Both the position numbers and the translations under genes were made by a program. From positions 1 to 44,025 of the IMG/VR virus record IMGVR_UViG_3300047552_001348: 44,025 bases of DNA; one strand, 5' to 3'. Position 1 is the first letter of the stretch. The number at the start of each line of letters is the position of its first letter. This stretch comes from a virus. A model generated the notes under the pieces. That model was not told where the DNA came from, did no database searches, and was given only the letters and a program-made list of their open reading frames with translations. Positions 34,677-42,028 of the stretch are shown piece after piece.

Positions 34677-34694
34677 AAGACGCCGAAGCGTCTT
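34677..34694 (-). terminator. UUCG-tetraloop terminator
   Basis: On the minus strand AAGACGC-TTCG-GCGTCTT is followed by TAACTTT. It ends the repeat-protein gene at 34729 and precedes the HNH gene. A reverse reading also has a T-rich tail (ttatttta), so it may be bidirectional. Confidence 0.75.
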
Positions 34695-34728
34695 ATTTTA
34701 AGTTAGAAAAGTTTTAGTCGAATAGCAT

Positions 34729-35280
34729 TCAACTATTCAACGCATTTAAAAGATCCTCGTCTGATATATGGTTGATAGCAGCACGTCTAACCGTACTGTC
34801 TTTGTCATCTAGAGCCTTCGATATGTGTTCTTTGGTTGCATTTGGATGCCGGATAGCATCCCTTCTAACAAACCATTCTTCATCACCCAAAGCCTTCGAT
34901 ATGTGCTCTGGTGTTGCATTTCGGTGTTGAATAGCAGATTGTCTAACATGCCAGTCTTTGTCATTCAATGCTTTTGTAATGTGTTCTTTGGTTGCATTTG
35001 GATTTTCAATAGCAGCCCTTCTAAATCGATATTCTTCATCACCCAAAGCCTTCGAAATATGTTCTTTGGTTGCGTTTGGATGTTTGATAGCGAAATGTCT
35101 AACCCAATAGTCTTCATCATTCAATGCCTTCGAAATATTTTCCGACGATGCATTTGGATGACGAATAACGTCCCTTTTTTCATCCGAACTACCAGAATCC
35201 AATATCTTATCTATTCTGGATGGGATAGATTTAACTGCATTCGGGCTACCATATTTTGTTATAAAATCTAATTTACTCAT
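34729..35280 (-). CDS. 26-residue-repeat (LRV/HEAT-like) protein, 183 aa
   Basis: About five tandem repeats of 26 residues share the pattern HPNATKEHISKAL-x-D-x-x-x-VRRxAI. They begin after a short N-terminal cap (MSKLDFITKYG) and end at ISDEDLLNALNS. This is a variant leucine-rich/HEAT-type repeat that forms a curved helical surface for protein binding. The DNA also repeats with 78-base spacing, so the number of units can vary. The position between late genes suggests a virion or assembly role. No partner is known. Confidence 0.85.
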   Translation of the reverse strand: MSKLDFITKYGSPNAVKSIPSRIDKILDSGSSDEKRDVIRHPNASSENISKALNDEDYWVRHFAIKHPNATKEHISKALGDEEYRFRRAAIENPNATKEHITKALNDKDWHVRQSAIQHRNATPEHISKALGDEEWFVRRDAIRHPNATKEHISKALDDKDSTVRRAAINHISDEDLLNALNS

Positions 35281-35289
35281 TTTGTTCTT

Positions 35290-35327
35290 TCAAATAAAAA
35301 TGTCAGTGGAACCTTTATTCTACTGAC
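35290..35327 (-). terminator. Intrinsic terminator (minus)
   Basis: On the minus strand, GTCAGT (35327-35322) pairs with ACTGAC (35307-35302) and a T-rich run (atttttattt) follows. It closes the gene at 35350. Confidence 0.7.
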
Positions 35328-35349
35328 AATATTTCAATTTCTATTTAGT

Positions 35350-36117
35350 TTAGTCGAGAATTTTCGGAACAGCGTCCATTGCTTTATGAACAGAAGATTT
35401 AATAGATTCAAATTCTTCCGGTTCAATTTGCTCGTTCTTGCTATTCATAAACTGACCGGATGCAGGATGCATCTGAAAGACTTTACCATCTTTTTTACGA
35501 TGAACAACATGGATATTACCCTCGCCATGATAGTGATCAAACTGATTTTGATTTGACCGTGCCGCTGTACACCAGTTAGTTCCTGTGCCGCCTCTTTCTG
35601 ATCCACCACCATAAAGATGTTGTGACGCATCTTTGTCTGTCAGATGATAGACAGCGATATTATCATCCTCAAAAACTTTTTTGTGCCCCGGCTGATCCAA
35701 AGTTTTTTCTGCTTGCTTCTTTGAAGTCATTGTACCCAAATGTGGTTCAATCTTCTTGGAGATAGACTCAATATCTGGATATACTTTCTTTGTCAGTTGC
35801 TTGTCTTCAGGAGAAAGTTTTCCCTTGTATTTTTCAAAATCAGACAAAGTTGATTTGATCTTTTCAGCATCTTTCTGTTGAATCTTACCGGATTTATACA
35901 AATTAAGCAGATACTGTGTATGCGCCTTATTCTTGGTTGGATCAGCATTGTTAGCAAAATGATCAACAATTTCTGGTGTAGATTTGTGCTCTGCATCAGG
36001 ATCGTGATCGGTTGTGATTTTACCTATGTTGTCTTTCAGATATTGAATCCGATCTTCAAGAAGAATAGATTCATTCATCATTACATAAGCGATTTGAGTT
36101 TCAATTAAAAAGTGCAT
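35350..36117 (-). CDS. Phage protein with GTNWCTAA domain, 255 aa
   Basis: The C-terminal half has RGGTGTNWCTAARSNQNQFDHY and then HVVHRKKDGKVFQMHPASGQFMNSKNEQI. This WCTA...DGKxxQMH block is one I have the impression of seeing in uncharacterised proteins of large phages. It holds two histidines and a Cys in plausible active-site positions, but no reaction can be assigned. The N-terminal half is helical and charged. An in-frame ATG at about residue 14 would give MNESILLEDRIQ, where L-L-E then D again fits a head-protease site. It is late and may be packaged. Confidence 0.6.
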   Translation of the reverse strand: MHFLIETQIAYVMMNESILLEDRIQYLKDNIGKITTDHDPDAEHKSTPEIVDHFANNADPTKNKAHTQYLLNLYKSGKIQQKDAEKIKSTLSDFEKYKGKLSPEDKQLTKKVYPDIESISKKIEPHLGTMTSKKQAEKTLDQPGHKKVFEDDNIAVYHLTDKDASQHLYGGGSERGGTGTNWCTAARSNQNQFDHYHGEGNIHVVHRKKDGKVFQMHPASGQFMNSKNEQIEPEEFESIKSSVHKAMDAVPKILD

Positions 36118-36137
36118 GGTGGATTCCTTGGTTTTTT

Positions 36138-36755
36138 TTATTTAATTTTAACTACTTTTCCGTTGACAATATTTTCTGCTTGCCAAGATTCAACTGGCTT
36201 ACCTTTGATGTACATCATCTTGTAGTAGACGGTCGGAACCATCAAACCGTCACCAATCGTTTTAGAGCCTTTATAAGCCGCTTTCGTCACTACCCATGTC
36301 AGGGTATTGCTTACATTGATTTGATCGCGTATAGAGCCTTCTAGAGCCTTCCATGCGCCTCTATTCAATGTCGGTTCCTGTGGTGTCATGTTACTGAGTA
36401 AAAATGTATCATTCATCTGCTCAATTGTCACCGCATCATCAGCAGGAGCCATGTGACCTCGATCATACCCACTGTTTGTATAATCTTTCAGCGTTGATCG
36501 AATACGATTGGGTATTCTTGTGTCTGGTCTGAAATTATTATCCCTAACAATATCGAATTTTGAATTGGGTTCAATTCTTTCTGAAACCAGTATAACTCTT
36601 TTGTCGATTGAAGAATGTAATGCAACATAATGTGTGTTGCATAGTTCAATCGTATTTTTCAAAACAATCTTTTTATTGTTTGGATATAGGTTATTGCAGG
36701 CAGCATGCAAATTGAGGCAAAATAAGAATAGTGTAATTATTAAAAGTTTTTTCAT
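36138..36755 (-). CDS. Secreted DNA/RNA non-specific endonuclease (DRGH type), 205 aa
   Basis: The signal peptide is about residues 1-19 (KKLLIITLFLFCLNLHAA). The NUC/Serratia nuclease core contains YDRGHMAPADD with catalytic H101, FLLSNMTPQ with N122, and NRGAWKALE (N131, E139) as Mg2+-binding and structural positions. The enzyme cuts DNA and RNA in the periplasm or outside. It lies among late genes, downstream (in transcription) of a 91-aa gene with ATGA overlap. Degrading competing DNA or helping in lysis are inferences. Confidence 0.92.
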   Translation of the reverse strand: MKKLLIITLFLFCLNLHAACNNLYPNNKKIVLKNTIELCNTHYVALHSSIDKRVILVSERIEPNSKFDIVRDNNFRPDTRIPNRIRSTLKDYTNSGYDRGHMAPADDAVTIEQMNDTFLLSNMTPQEPTLNRGAWKALEGSIRDQINVSNTLTWVVTKAAYKGSKTIGDGLMVPTVYYKMMYIKGKPVESWQAENIVNGKVVKIK

Positions 36756-37027
36756 AACAATTCATGGAGCCATTTTCCGTCATACATAACACCTCTGGAT
36801 AGGTACGTGTAACCATCAACAATTTTATTTCCTTTTAACATGAAAGCCTCGTGAGGCTCATTAAAAAAGTAAAACAAAACTATGTTTTTGTGTTTCACTG
36901 TTCCACAAAACAAAGGATCGTCTGTTACCGTATTCTCATATGCTTCTATGAATGGGGCTACATTTTTTGGTGGAATCAGATAATCAAGACTTCTCAGGTC
37001 TAATAAAGGTTTTGATAAATTATTCAT
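36752..37027 (-). CDS. Small hypothetical protein, 91 aa
   Basis: It starts MNNLSKPLLDLRSLDYLIPPKNVAPFIEAYENTV and contains NIVLFYFFNEPHEAFML and GYTYLSRGVMYDGKWLHELL. It seems to be a small alpha/beta protein with no signal peptide. I recognise no family. The stop overlaps the nuclease start (ATGA on the minus strand), so the pair is translated together and may be functionally linked, for example as an inhibitor of the nuclease. This is inference from the gene order. Confidence 0.65.
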   Translation of the reverse strand: MNNLSKPLLDLRSLDYLIPPKNVAPFIEAYENTVTDDPLFCGTVKHKNIVLFYFFNEPHEAFMLKGNKIVDGYTYLSRGVMYDGKWLHELL

Positions 37028-37039
37028 TCAGCAAACAAA

Positions 37040-37062
37040 ATAAAAAGAGCGCCGAAGCGCCC
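37040..37062 (-). terminator. UUCG-tetraloop terminator
   Basis: On the minus strand GGGCGC-TTCG-GCGCTC is followed by TTTTTATTTTG. It ends the gene at 37066 and lies ahead of the 91-aa/nuclease pair. Confidence 0.8.
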
Positions 37063-37065
37063 ATT

Positions 37066-37917
37066 TTAGTAACCAATATTCATTTTCTTTCTTGCTTTGG
37101 CGTATTTTTTCGCAATATCATTACCAAACCCCCAATCAGTCATAACAGGATAACGGTGTCCTGAGTGTGGGTGAACATAAATCCCCATGTTACGAGGGCT
37201 AATGTCGCCGGGGTGCATGTCAGAATTGTGCATCATATCAATCATGTTACTGACATATGGGTGCTCTACCAATTTTTGATGTTGATTTTCGTCAGTAGAA
37301 GACTGATAAGAACGACCACCATGAGCAAGAGCATGTTCATGCAGCATTGCGTTCTTAATCTGATCTAGATTCAGACCCTTCGGGAAATCTCTGTTCTTGG
37401 TGTGGTTTGCCAAGTCTTTTGCATTGAATTTTTCGACCCTACCCATTTCAAGATGATGGTGCTCGGGATGCGAATCAAACACAGGCGCAAGAACGCCTTC
37501 ATGGTTCGTTTTCATTCCTTGATCGGTGTGATGAATAACACCATGATGCCCATTAACAAACCAATCAGCTTCTTTACGATTCTGATCTTCACCAAGTAAA
37601 GTGTCTTCTCCGTGATACTTGTCAAGTTTACCGGGGAAAGCAATCTTAACAGCGGTATGGCTTTCAGCAGGCTTACCATCTAAGGTGAATTGTTTCTTTT
37701 CCTTTGGAAAGAATACGGCGCGACTAGAACCTTTCTTTGGCTTAGAATCCTCAAGACCGGTATCGCGACCGGCTTTGATCATTCCGCGAATGTGTGCAGT
37801 GACTGCCAATAGTTTAGTCTTTGGGTTATCATGAGTATCAATCACATTCTGTAATTCAGGATGCAATTCTTCTGTAATGATGTTGATGTAAGCCTGAGCA
37901 ATGCTATCAATTTGCAT
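37066..37917 (-). CDS. Kinase-like protein with capsid-targeting-like N-terminus, 283 aa
   Basis: Near the C-terminus, PGDISPRNMGIYVHP (D238, N243) and VMTDWGFGND (D261) have the spacing of the catalytic loop and DFG motif of protein kinases and aminoglycoside phosphotransferases (x-G-D-x4-N then D-W/F-G). The usual His before the loop Asp is replaced by Pro-Gly. No clear glycine loop is seen in the N-terminal half, so activity is uncertain. The start MQIDSIAQAYINIITEE, with I-T-E at a head-protease-type site, suggests packaging in the head. Start 37917 overlaps the membrane-protein gene end. Confidence 0.6.
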   Translation of the reverse strand: MQIDSIAQAYINIITEELHPELQNVIDTHDNPKTKLLAVTAHIRGMIKAGRDTGLEDSKPKKGSSRAVFFPKEKKQFTLDGKPAESHTAVKIAFPGKLDKYHGEDTLLGEDQNRKEADWFVNGHHGVIHHTDQGMKTNHEGVLAPVFDSHPEHHHLEMGRVEKFNAKDLANHTKNRDFPKGLNLDQIKNAMLHEHALAHGGRSYQSSTDENQHQKLVEHPYVSNMIDMMHNSDMHPGDISPRNMGIYVHPHSGHRYPVMTDWGFGNDIAKKYAKARKKMNIGY

Positions 37918-38086
37918 TTTGTTTCTCTTTCTGTAAAACGTTTGCTGCCAAATAAGCGCCAATTGTTGCTACCATGATGGTAGAATAAACTCCGTCCGAA
38001 ATTTTACTCATGTACATCAATCCGGTGCAAGACATGATTGACAACAGAGCAACGATGAATTTTCTTGATTTAAATTTGTCTGTCAT
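37907..38086 (-). CDS. Small two-helix membrane protein, holin-like, 59 aa
   Basis: It reads MTDKFKSRKFIVALLSIMSCTGLMYMSKISDGVYSTIMVA and then TIGAYLAANVLQKEKQNAN. It has a basic start, one hydrophobic helix (about 10-27), a short turn (SKISDG) and a second helix (about 33-50). The layout and length are like small phage holins or spanin-independent membrane proteins. The family is not recognised with certainty. It overlaps both neighbours: its ATG overlaps the stop of the gene at 38083, and its stop overlaps the start of the kinase-like gene. Confidence 0.65.
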   Translation of the reverse strand: MTDKFKSRKFIVALLSIMSCTGLMYMSKISDGVYSTIMVATIGAYLAANVLQKEKQNAN

Positions 38087-38808
38087 TTCATGATTTTCTG
38101 AAACATACTAACACGTTTCTTTGCGATTTCATCGGTAACTTTTTTGACCTGAAGATTCATGTCCTTTGTCATCACGGCACCAAGAACCTGCCCAACACAT
38201 TCATCCTGAAACATTTCTGCCATTTGCATGCTCAGTGCATGTTTTGCGTTTTCTATTTGAGCATTGGCAATAGCAGCGGTTTCATGAAGAATCTTCTTAA
38301 CAATTTTATCTGCCTGAGAGTCCAGTTGCTTTGGAATTGTCTTGATGTGACCCGGTAAATCTTTTAGCATTCTTTTTGCTAGGTCAATTGTTGTCACACA
38401 ATCATTTATTGTATTAGCTGCATCCCTGATTGATCCGAATGCTGCCAATACTTTATCACAAGATTTTGCTCCAGATGCATTTCTGGCGCTAGACATGGTT
38501 TTTGCGATTGTTGCGAGTGTTCCATTGCCCGACATGTTTACACCAGATAGTTTATTGGTGTGGTGCAACATATCCTGAATCTTGTTATACGCATTAACAA
38601 CACTGTTCTGAGCCGCAGCAATTTCGTTGTAATCGGGAACAGGAAGATTTTTTGCAGCGAATTGAACTTCAGCAATCCCCATCAACTCAGCAACAGATGG
38701 TGGAGTAAACCCCTGTAAGGCAGAATTAACCTTACCAGAAATGGGGTTACTAAATGCGTTGCCGCTATTGATGATAGATTTTATTCCAGAAAGGTCGGGG
38801 AGACTCAT
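38083..38808 (-). CDS. Virion or tail-associated helical protein, 241 aa
   Basis: It starts MSLPDLSGIKSIINSGNAFSNPISGKVNSALQGF. The sequence is Ala/Asn/Gly-rich and helical (AAAQNSVVNAYNKIQDMLHH, LDSQADKIVKKILHETAAIANAQIENAKHAL). The first part (PSVAELMGIAEVQFAAKNLPVPD) looks like a docking arm. The position directly downstream of two large structural genes points to a virion or baseplate role. I cannot give a name. It abuts the gene at 38808 with one shared base. Confidence 0.6.
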   Translation of the reverse strand: MSLPDLSGIKSIINSGNAFSNPISGKVNSALQGFTPPSVAELMGIAEVQFAAKNLPVPDYNEIAAAQNSVVNAYNKIQDMLHHTNKLSGVNMSGNGTLATIAKTMSSARNASGAKSCDKVLAAFGSIRDAANTINDCVTTIDLAKRMLKDLPGHIKTIPKQLDSQADKIVKKILHETAAIANAQIENAKHALSMQMAEMFQDECVGQVLGAVMTKDMNLQVKKVTDEIAKKRVSMFQKIMK

Positions 38809-40331
38809 TACTTTAACCCTATATACTTAGGAATGGTCAAAATCATTTTGGTGATCCAGCCGCCAATTGTTGTCTTATCTGTCATTGAAGATACAGGAGC
38901 AGTCCAGACAGCATTAGCAATCGCATTGGTATCAACAGTGGCACCATTTGCCCAAGGTGACAATGTGATATGACTTGTTGTGTCCAACGTAACCACCATC
39001 GGTAATTCTAGTTGCAGTGTTCGTGTTGCCCCGTTATATCCGATAACCTTGGCATATTGTTGAGCGCCAGTACCATGATTAACGTATAACAATGCGGGTA
39101 CGTAGTAGTTATCAAGAGTAACTGCATCTGCTCCCAATTGAATCGAGGTCGCTGTTGCGGTGACTGCGTGACCAGAATATCCGGTCGGTCTTTCTACGGT
39201 CGCGTAAGAAACATAAAGCTGATCTACCGATAGAATGATATCTGATATTGCGGTAGAATAGAAACGAATTCTAACATCGCCGATCTGACCTGCCTGAGTT
39301 CCTGTGTATTGTTGATACAGAATAAATTTGTTTGTAGTTACTGTGTTGGAGCCAGAAATAGTCCCGATCTGATTCCATGCGTTAGTTTGATAGTTCCATG
39401 CTGCAACTTGAATGACTTCATGTTTATCTTGAACCTGCCCAACAAAAACAACCTCAGATGGTATCGAATTCAATCCAATATCAAATGTGTAATTGATATC
39501 GAACGCAAGCGCCGAGTCAGTGATCACATGTGAACTACCGTTGATGTTTCTCGTTGAATCAATTGTACCCGAGGTTACGACACCATGAATCAATTCAAAT
39601 GAAATTGCAGGAGTATTGATAGAAGCCGATGACACCGATACGTTTTGAATTGCATTCAAAATAGTTGTCTGGTTCGCAACAACGGTATTCAGTTTAGTTG
39701 AATTAGTGTCAATCTCGTTTCTAATATCAACTGCACTAGGAACAACCAGCGAATCGATCAGAGATTTTATCTGTTGTAGTTTAACCGATGATGCATCAAT
39801 CTCAGAACGAATCTGCGCCGCCGTTGGTCCATTATAGGCAGTAAGAGTTCTATCAGGAGAATTCCATACCATTGAAGCAGCGGCAGCGGCATTCTCGGCA
39901 GCAGTCGGAACAACCAAGCCATCTACTGACACAACAGGAGCAACAACCGAAACCAGAGAAGAAACTTTATTAGTAACGATCTGTGTACCTTCTGTCTGAA
40001 CAAATGGCGTTTGGTAATCATCCGAGTATACCACACCATCAATTGCACATGAATGACTTATTTTGATTCGCCAGCCATTGATCAAGAAGTAAACATCCCC
40101 GGTATATGCCCCGACCCCAATTGGATCGCCACCCGTGACCCGTAATGCAGGAAGGAATTTACCGTTATCACGCAGAAGAACCCATTCTTTCCAGGAAGAA
40201 TAGATATCCGCTTTCACATTGAGCGAAGTCGCACTATCAGCAATGATGATGAGTTTATTCTCACCATCAAAAGTCACTTTATGCTGAAGGCTCCAATCTT
40301 CGCCCCATCCTGTCCAGAGACTCAGTAACAT
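38808..40331 (-). CDS. Tail or virion structural protein, 507 aa
   Basis: The N-terminus (MLLSLWTGWGEDWSLQHKVTFDGENKLIII, then YSSWKEWVLLRDNGKFLPALRV) is a beta-rich domain of a kind seen in phage virion proteins. The middle has two near-repeats of the form IRxEIDxxSxKL (PTAAQIRSEIDASSVKL and PSAVDIRNEIDTNSTKL), which probably form a helical stalk. The C-terminus is beta-rich again, ending in KMILTIPKYIGLK. This order fits a tail or fibre-associated protein, but no homologue is named. It sits four bases from the gene at 40335. Confidence 0.7.
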   Translation of the reverse strand: MLLSLWTGWGEDWSLQHKVTFDGENKLIIIADSATSLNVKADIYSSWKEWVLLRDNGKFLPALRVTGGDPIGVGAYTGDVYFLINGWRIKISHSCAIDGVVYSDDYQTPFVQTEGTQIVTNKVSSLVSVVAPVVSVDGLVVPTAAENAAAAASMVWNSPDRTLTAYNGPTAAQIRSEIDASSVKLQQIKSLIDSLVVPSAVDIRNEIDTNSTKLNTVVANQTTILNAIQNVSVSSASINTPAISFELIHGVVTSGTIDSTRNINGSSHVITDSALAFDINYTFDIGLNSIPSEVVFVGQVQDKHEVIQVAAWNYQTNAWNQIGTISGSNTVTTNKFILYQQYTGTQAGQIGDVRIRFYSTAISDIILSVDQLYVSYATVERPTGYSGHAVTATATSIQLGADAVTLDNYYVPALLYVNHGTGAQQYAKVIGYNGATRTLQLELPMVVTLDTTSHITLSPWANGATVDTNAIANAVWTAPVSSMTDKTTIGGWITKMILTIPKYIGLK

Positions 40332-40334
40332 TTC

Positions 40335-41696
40335 TTACCACAGTTCCCGATAACACATGTTCAGAACAACACTGACTGTCCCGGTCGAAGAAATGCGCTT
40401 AACAAAGAAACTCCAGACATTAGGTGTACCATCAGCATTCATTTGAATACCTTCATCATTCAATTCAAACAATTTTGTGAAGTCCAATGAATGTACACCT
40501 GCGCCAAGGAAAACAGTGTTGAATTTTCGTGCATTTGTTGTGGTCACTGTTCCGCCGCTACTAATTTCTAGACTAGAATCAAGCCCTGTCCAAGTACCAC
40601 CTGCAACCGATGTATTCTGAAAGAGAGTCAGTGAAATAGACCCGCCTTCAACCATCACGTTAACCTTTTCTGGATATGCTACAACCGAATTATGTTTTCC
40701 GTTTATTGTTGTAACAGAGCGAAGATTTACGATAGGTGTACTAACAGCATCGCTTACGGTCACGGATGCATCGACATCAGCGGCACGCCAGAATGTGTAA
40801 TCCTCATATGTGCCTTCACAGTAGATAGCAAGACACACCTCGCGTAATTCACTTGAACTACCAACAGCAGATGTATTGAAGTTCTCGGTTCGCAGTGGTA
40901 ATGTTCCTGTGCGCATATAAGGCAATGCATTGGCACCAGCATTTTCAAATTCATGACACACCAAACGATTGCCAGAAGGTTCAACGATACCAAAACGAAC
41001 ACGACCTGCACCGAGCCATTGATAATCAATCCAGAAAATATTGACCTTAGTTAGATCAATATGAAACCCTGAATTGCCTGTTCCATCTGCCTTATCTTTA
41101 TTCCAAGAAGATTGTGGGACTCTAGTTTCAACAAGTGTTCCTGTGGTTGTGCTACGTAATACTACATTCAGGGTAGTATCTTGTAATTCAAAGAATACAC
41201 CATCATTGGCATCAAATGCGCCCCACCTACGAGTATTACCTGTCTTACCAGAATCTCCTGTTGCAAGCGTCATCTTGACGTAATTGGCAGTACCGGGAAG
41301 ATAATAGTGATATCGGTTTGTTGTTCGAACAACTGAACTACCTAATGCGCCGGTTGTTCTTAGAACATTACTACTAGCAGTTGGTTGATATTCAGATACA
41401 CCACCACTGGAAAGTTGAACGCTAAACAGATCGTCATATGTGTCAAGTGAAGTCTCGTAAACACCGAGAGCACGATCATGCTGAGTCTTCAGTTGACCGA
41501 AGCCAGACATAATTGGTTGACCTTCAGCAAAGCGCACACTTGCACTACCACGTACATCGACGTTCAATCGATAGTCAGCATTATCACGCCCAACCACATG
41601 AACCGCTTGTGTCTGAACAATATCAGCGCCAAGTGTGTTTTGATATGTGTGTACTTTTTTACCAGTTGAGTCTGGAGGAACCTGTACGTAGCTCAT
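40335..41696 (-). CDS. Virion structural protein, beta-rich, 453 aa
   Basis: It starts MSYVQVPPDSTGKKVHTYQNTLGADIVQTQAVHVVGRDN. The centre (VRTTNRYHYYLPGTANYVKMTLATGDSGKTGNTRRWGAFDANDGVF in pieces) and the later EVCLAIYCEGTYEDYTFWRAADV are rich in Gly, Thr and aromatic residues, as in lectin-like or receptor-binding virion proteins of large phages. No enzyme motif is visible. Its position between other long structural genes supports a tail or fibre role. I recognise the type (VRFGIVEPSGNRLVCHEFEN) from phage virion proteins but not the name. Confidence 0.7.
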   Translation of the reverse strand: MSYVQVPPDSTGKKVHTYQNTLGADIVQTQAVHVVGRDNADYRLNVDVRGSASVRFAEGQPIMSGFGQLKTQHDRALGVYETSLDTYDDLFSVQLSSGGVSEYQPTASSNVLRTTGALGSSVVRTTNRYHYYLPGTANYVKMTLATGDSGKTGNTRRWGAFDANDGVFFELQDTTLNVVLRSTTTGTLVETRVPQSSWNKDKADGTGNSGFHIDLTKVNIFWIDYQWLGAGRVRFGIVEPSGNRLVCHEFENAGANALPYMRTGTLPLRTENFNTSAVGSSSELREVCLAIYCEGTYEDYTFWRAADVDASVTVSDAVSTPIVNLRSVTTINGKHNSVVAYPEKVNVMVEGGSISLTLFQNTSVAGGTWTGLDSSLEISSGGTVTTTNARKFNTVFLGAGVHSLDFTKLFELNDEGIQMNADGTPNVWSFFVKRISSTGTVSVVLNMCYRELW

Positions 41697-41699
41697 GTG

Positions 41700-41951
41700 T
41701 TAGTCTTTCAGAATGCCATCAGGGTGAAAAAGGGATGTTAACAGGTTTTTATTGTATTTTTCAACTACTTTACCGGTAGCTATTTTTGTGTTGTCTTTTT
41801 TGTCAACATCCCATTCTACACCAAAACTATCGATTGTCAACTCATATTCAGCAAGTAAATCGGAATACATGGCAAGAACATTAGTATGTTCCGCTTCAGT
41901 GGAGCCATTTTTGCAACGTTGCAGAGAGTAACGAATTTGTGAGAGTTTCAT
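41700..41951 (-). CDS. Small hypothetical protein, 83 aa
   Basis: It starts MKLSQIRYSLQRCKNGSTEAEHTNVLAMYSDLLAEYELTIDSFGVEWDVDKK. It is helical at the start and charged at the end, with no membrane part. I recognise no family. It lies between two large structural genes in the same direction, so it may be a small structural or chaperone protein. The gene after it (40335) starts three bases beyond its stop. A terminator lies upstream (41994), so its expression needs a promoter between about 41952 and 41993. Confidence 0.6.
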   Translation of the reverse strand: MKLSQIRYSLQRCKNGSTEAEHTNVLAMYSDLLAEYELTIDSFGVEWDVDKKDNTKIATGKVVEKYNKNLLTSLFHPDGILKD

Positions 41952-41985
41952 TATAAGAATAGGATTAGTTTCAATTATTTAAGGA

Positions 41986-42009
41986 CATTAAAAAGCCCCC
42001 GAAGGGGCT
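41986..42009 (-). terminator. UUCG-tetraloop terminator
   Basis: On the minus strand AGCCCC-TTCG-GGGGCT is followed by TTTTTAATG. It ends the structural gene at 42029 and is the strongest hairpin of its type here. Confidence 0.85.
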
Positions 42010-42028
42010 ATGATCAATCTGTTATCGA

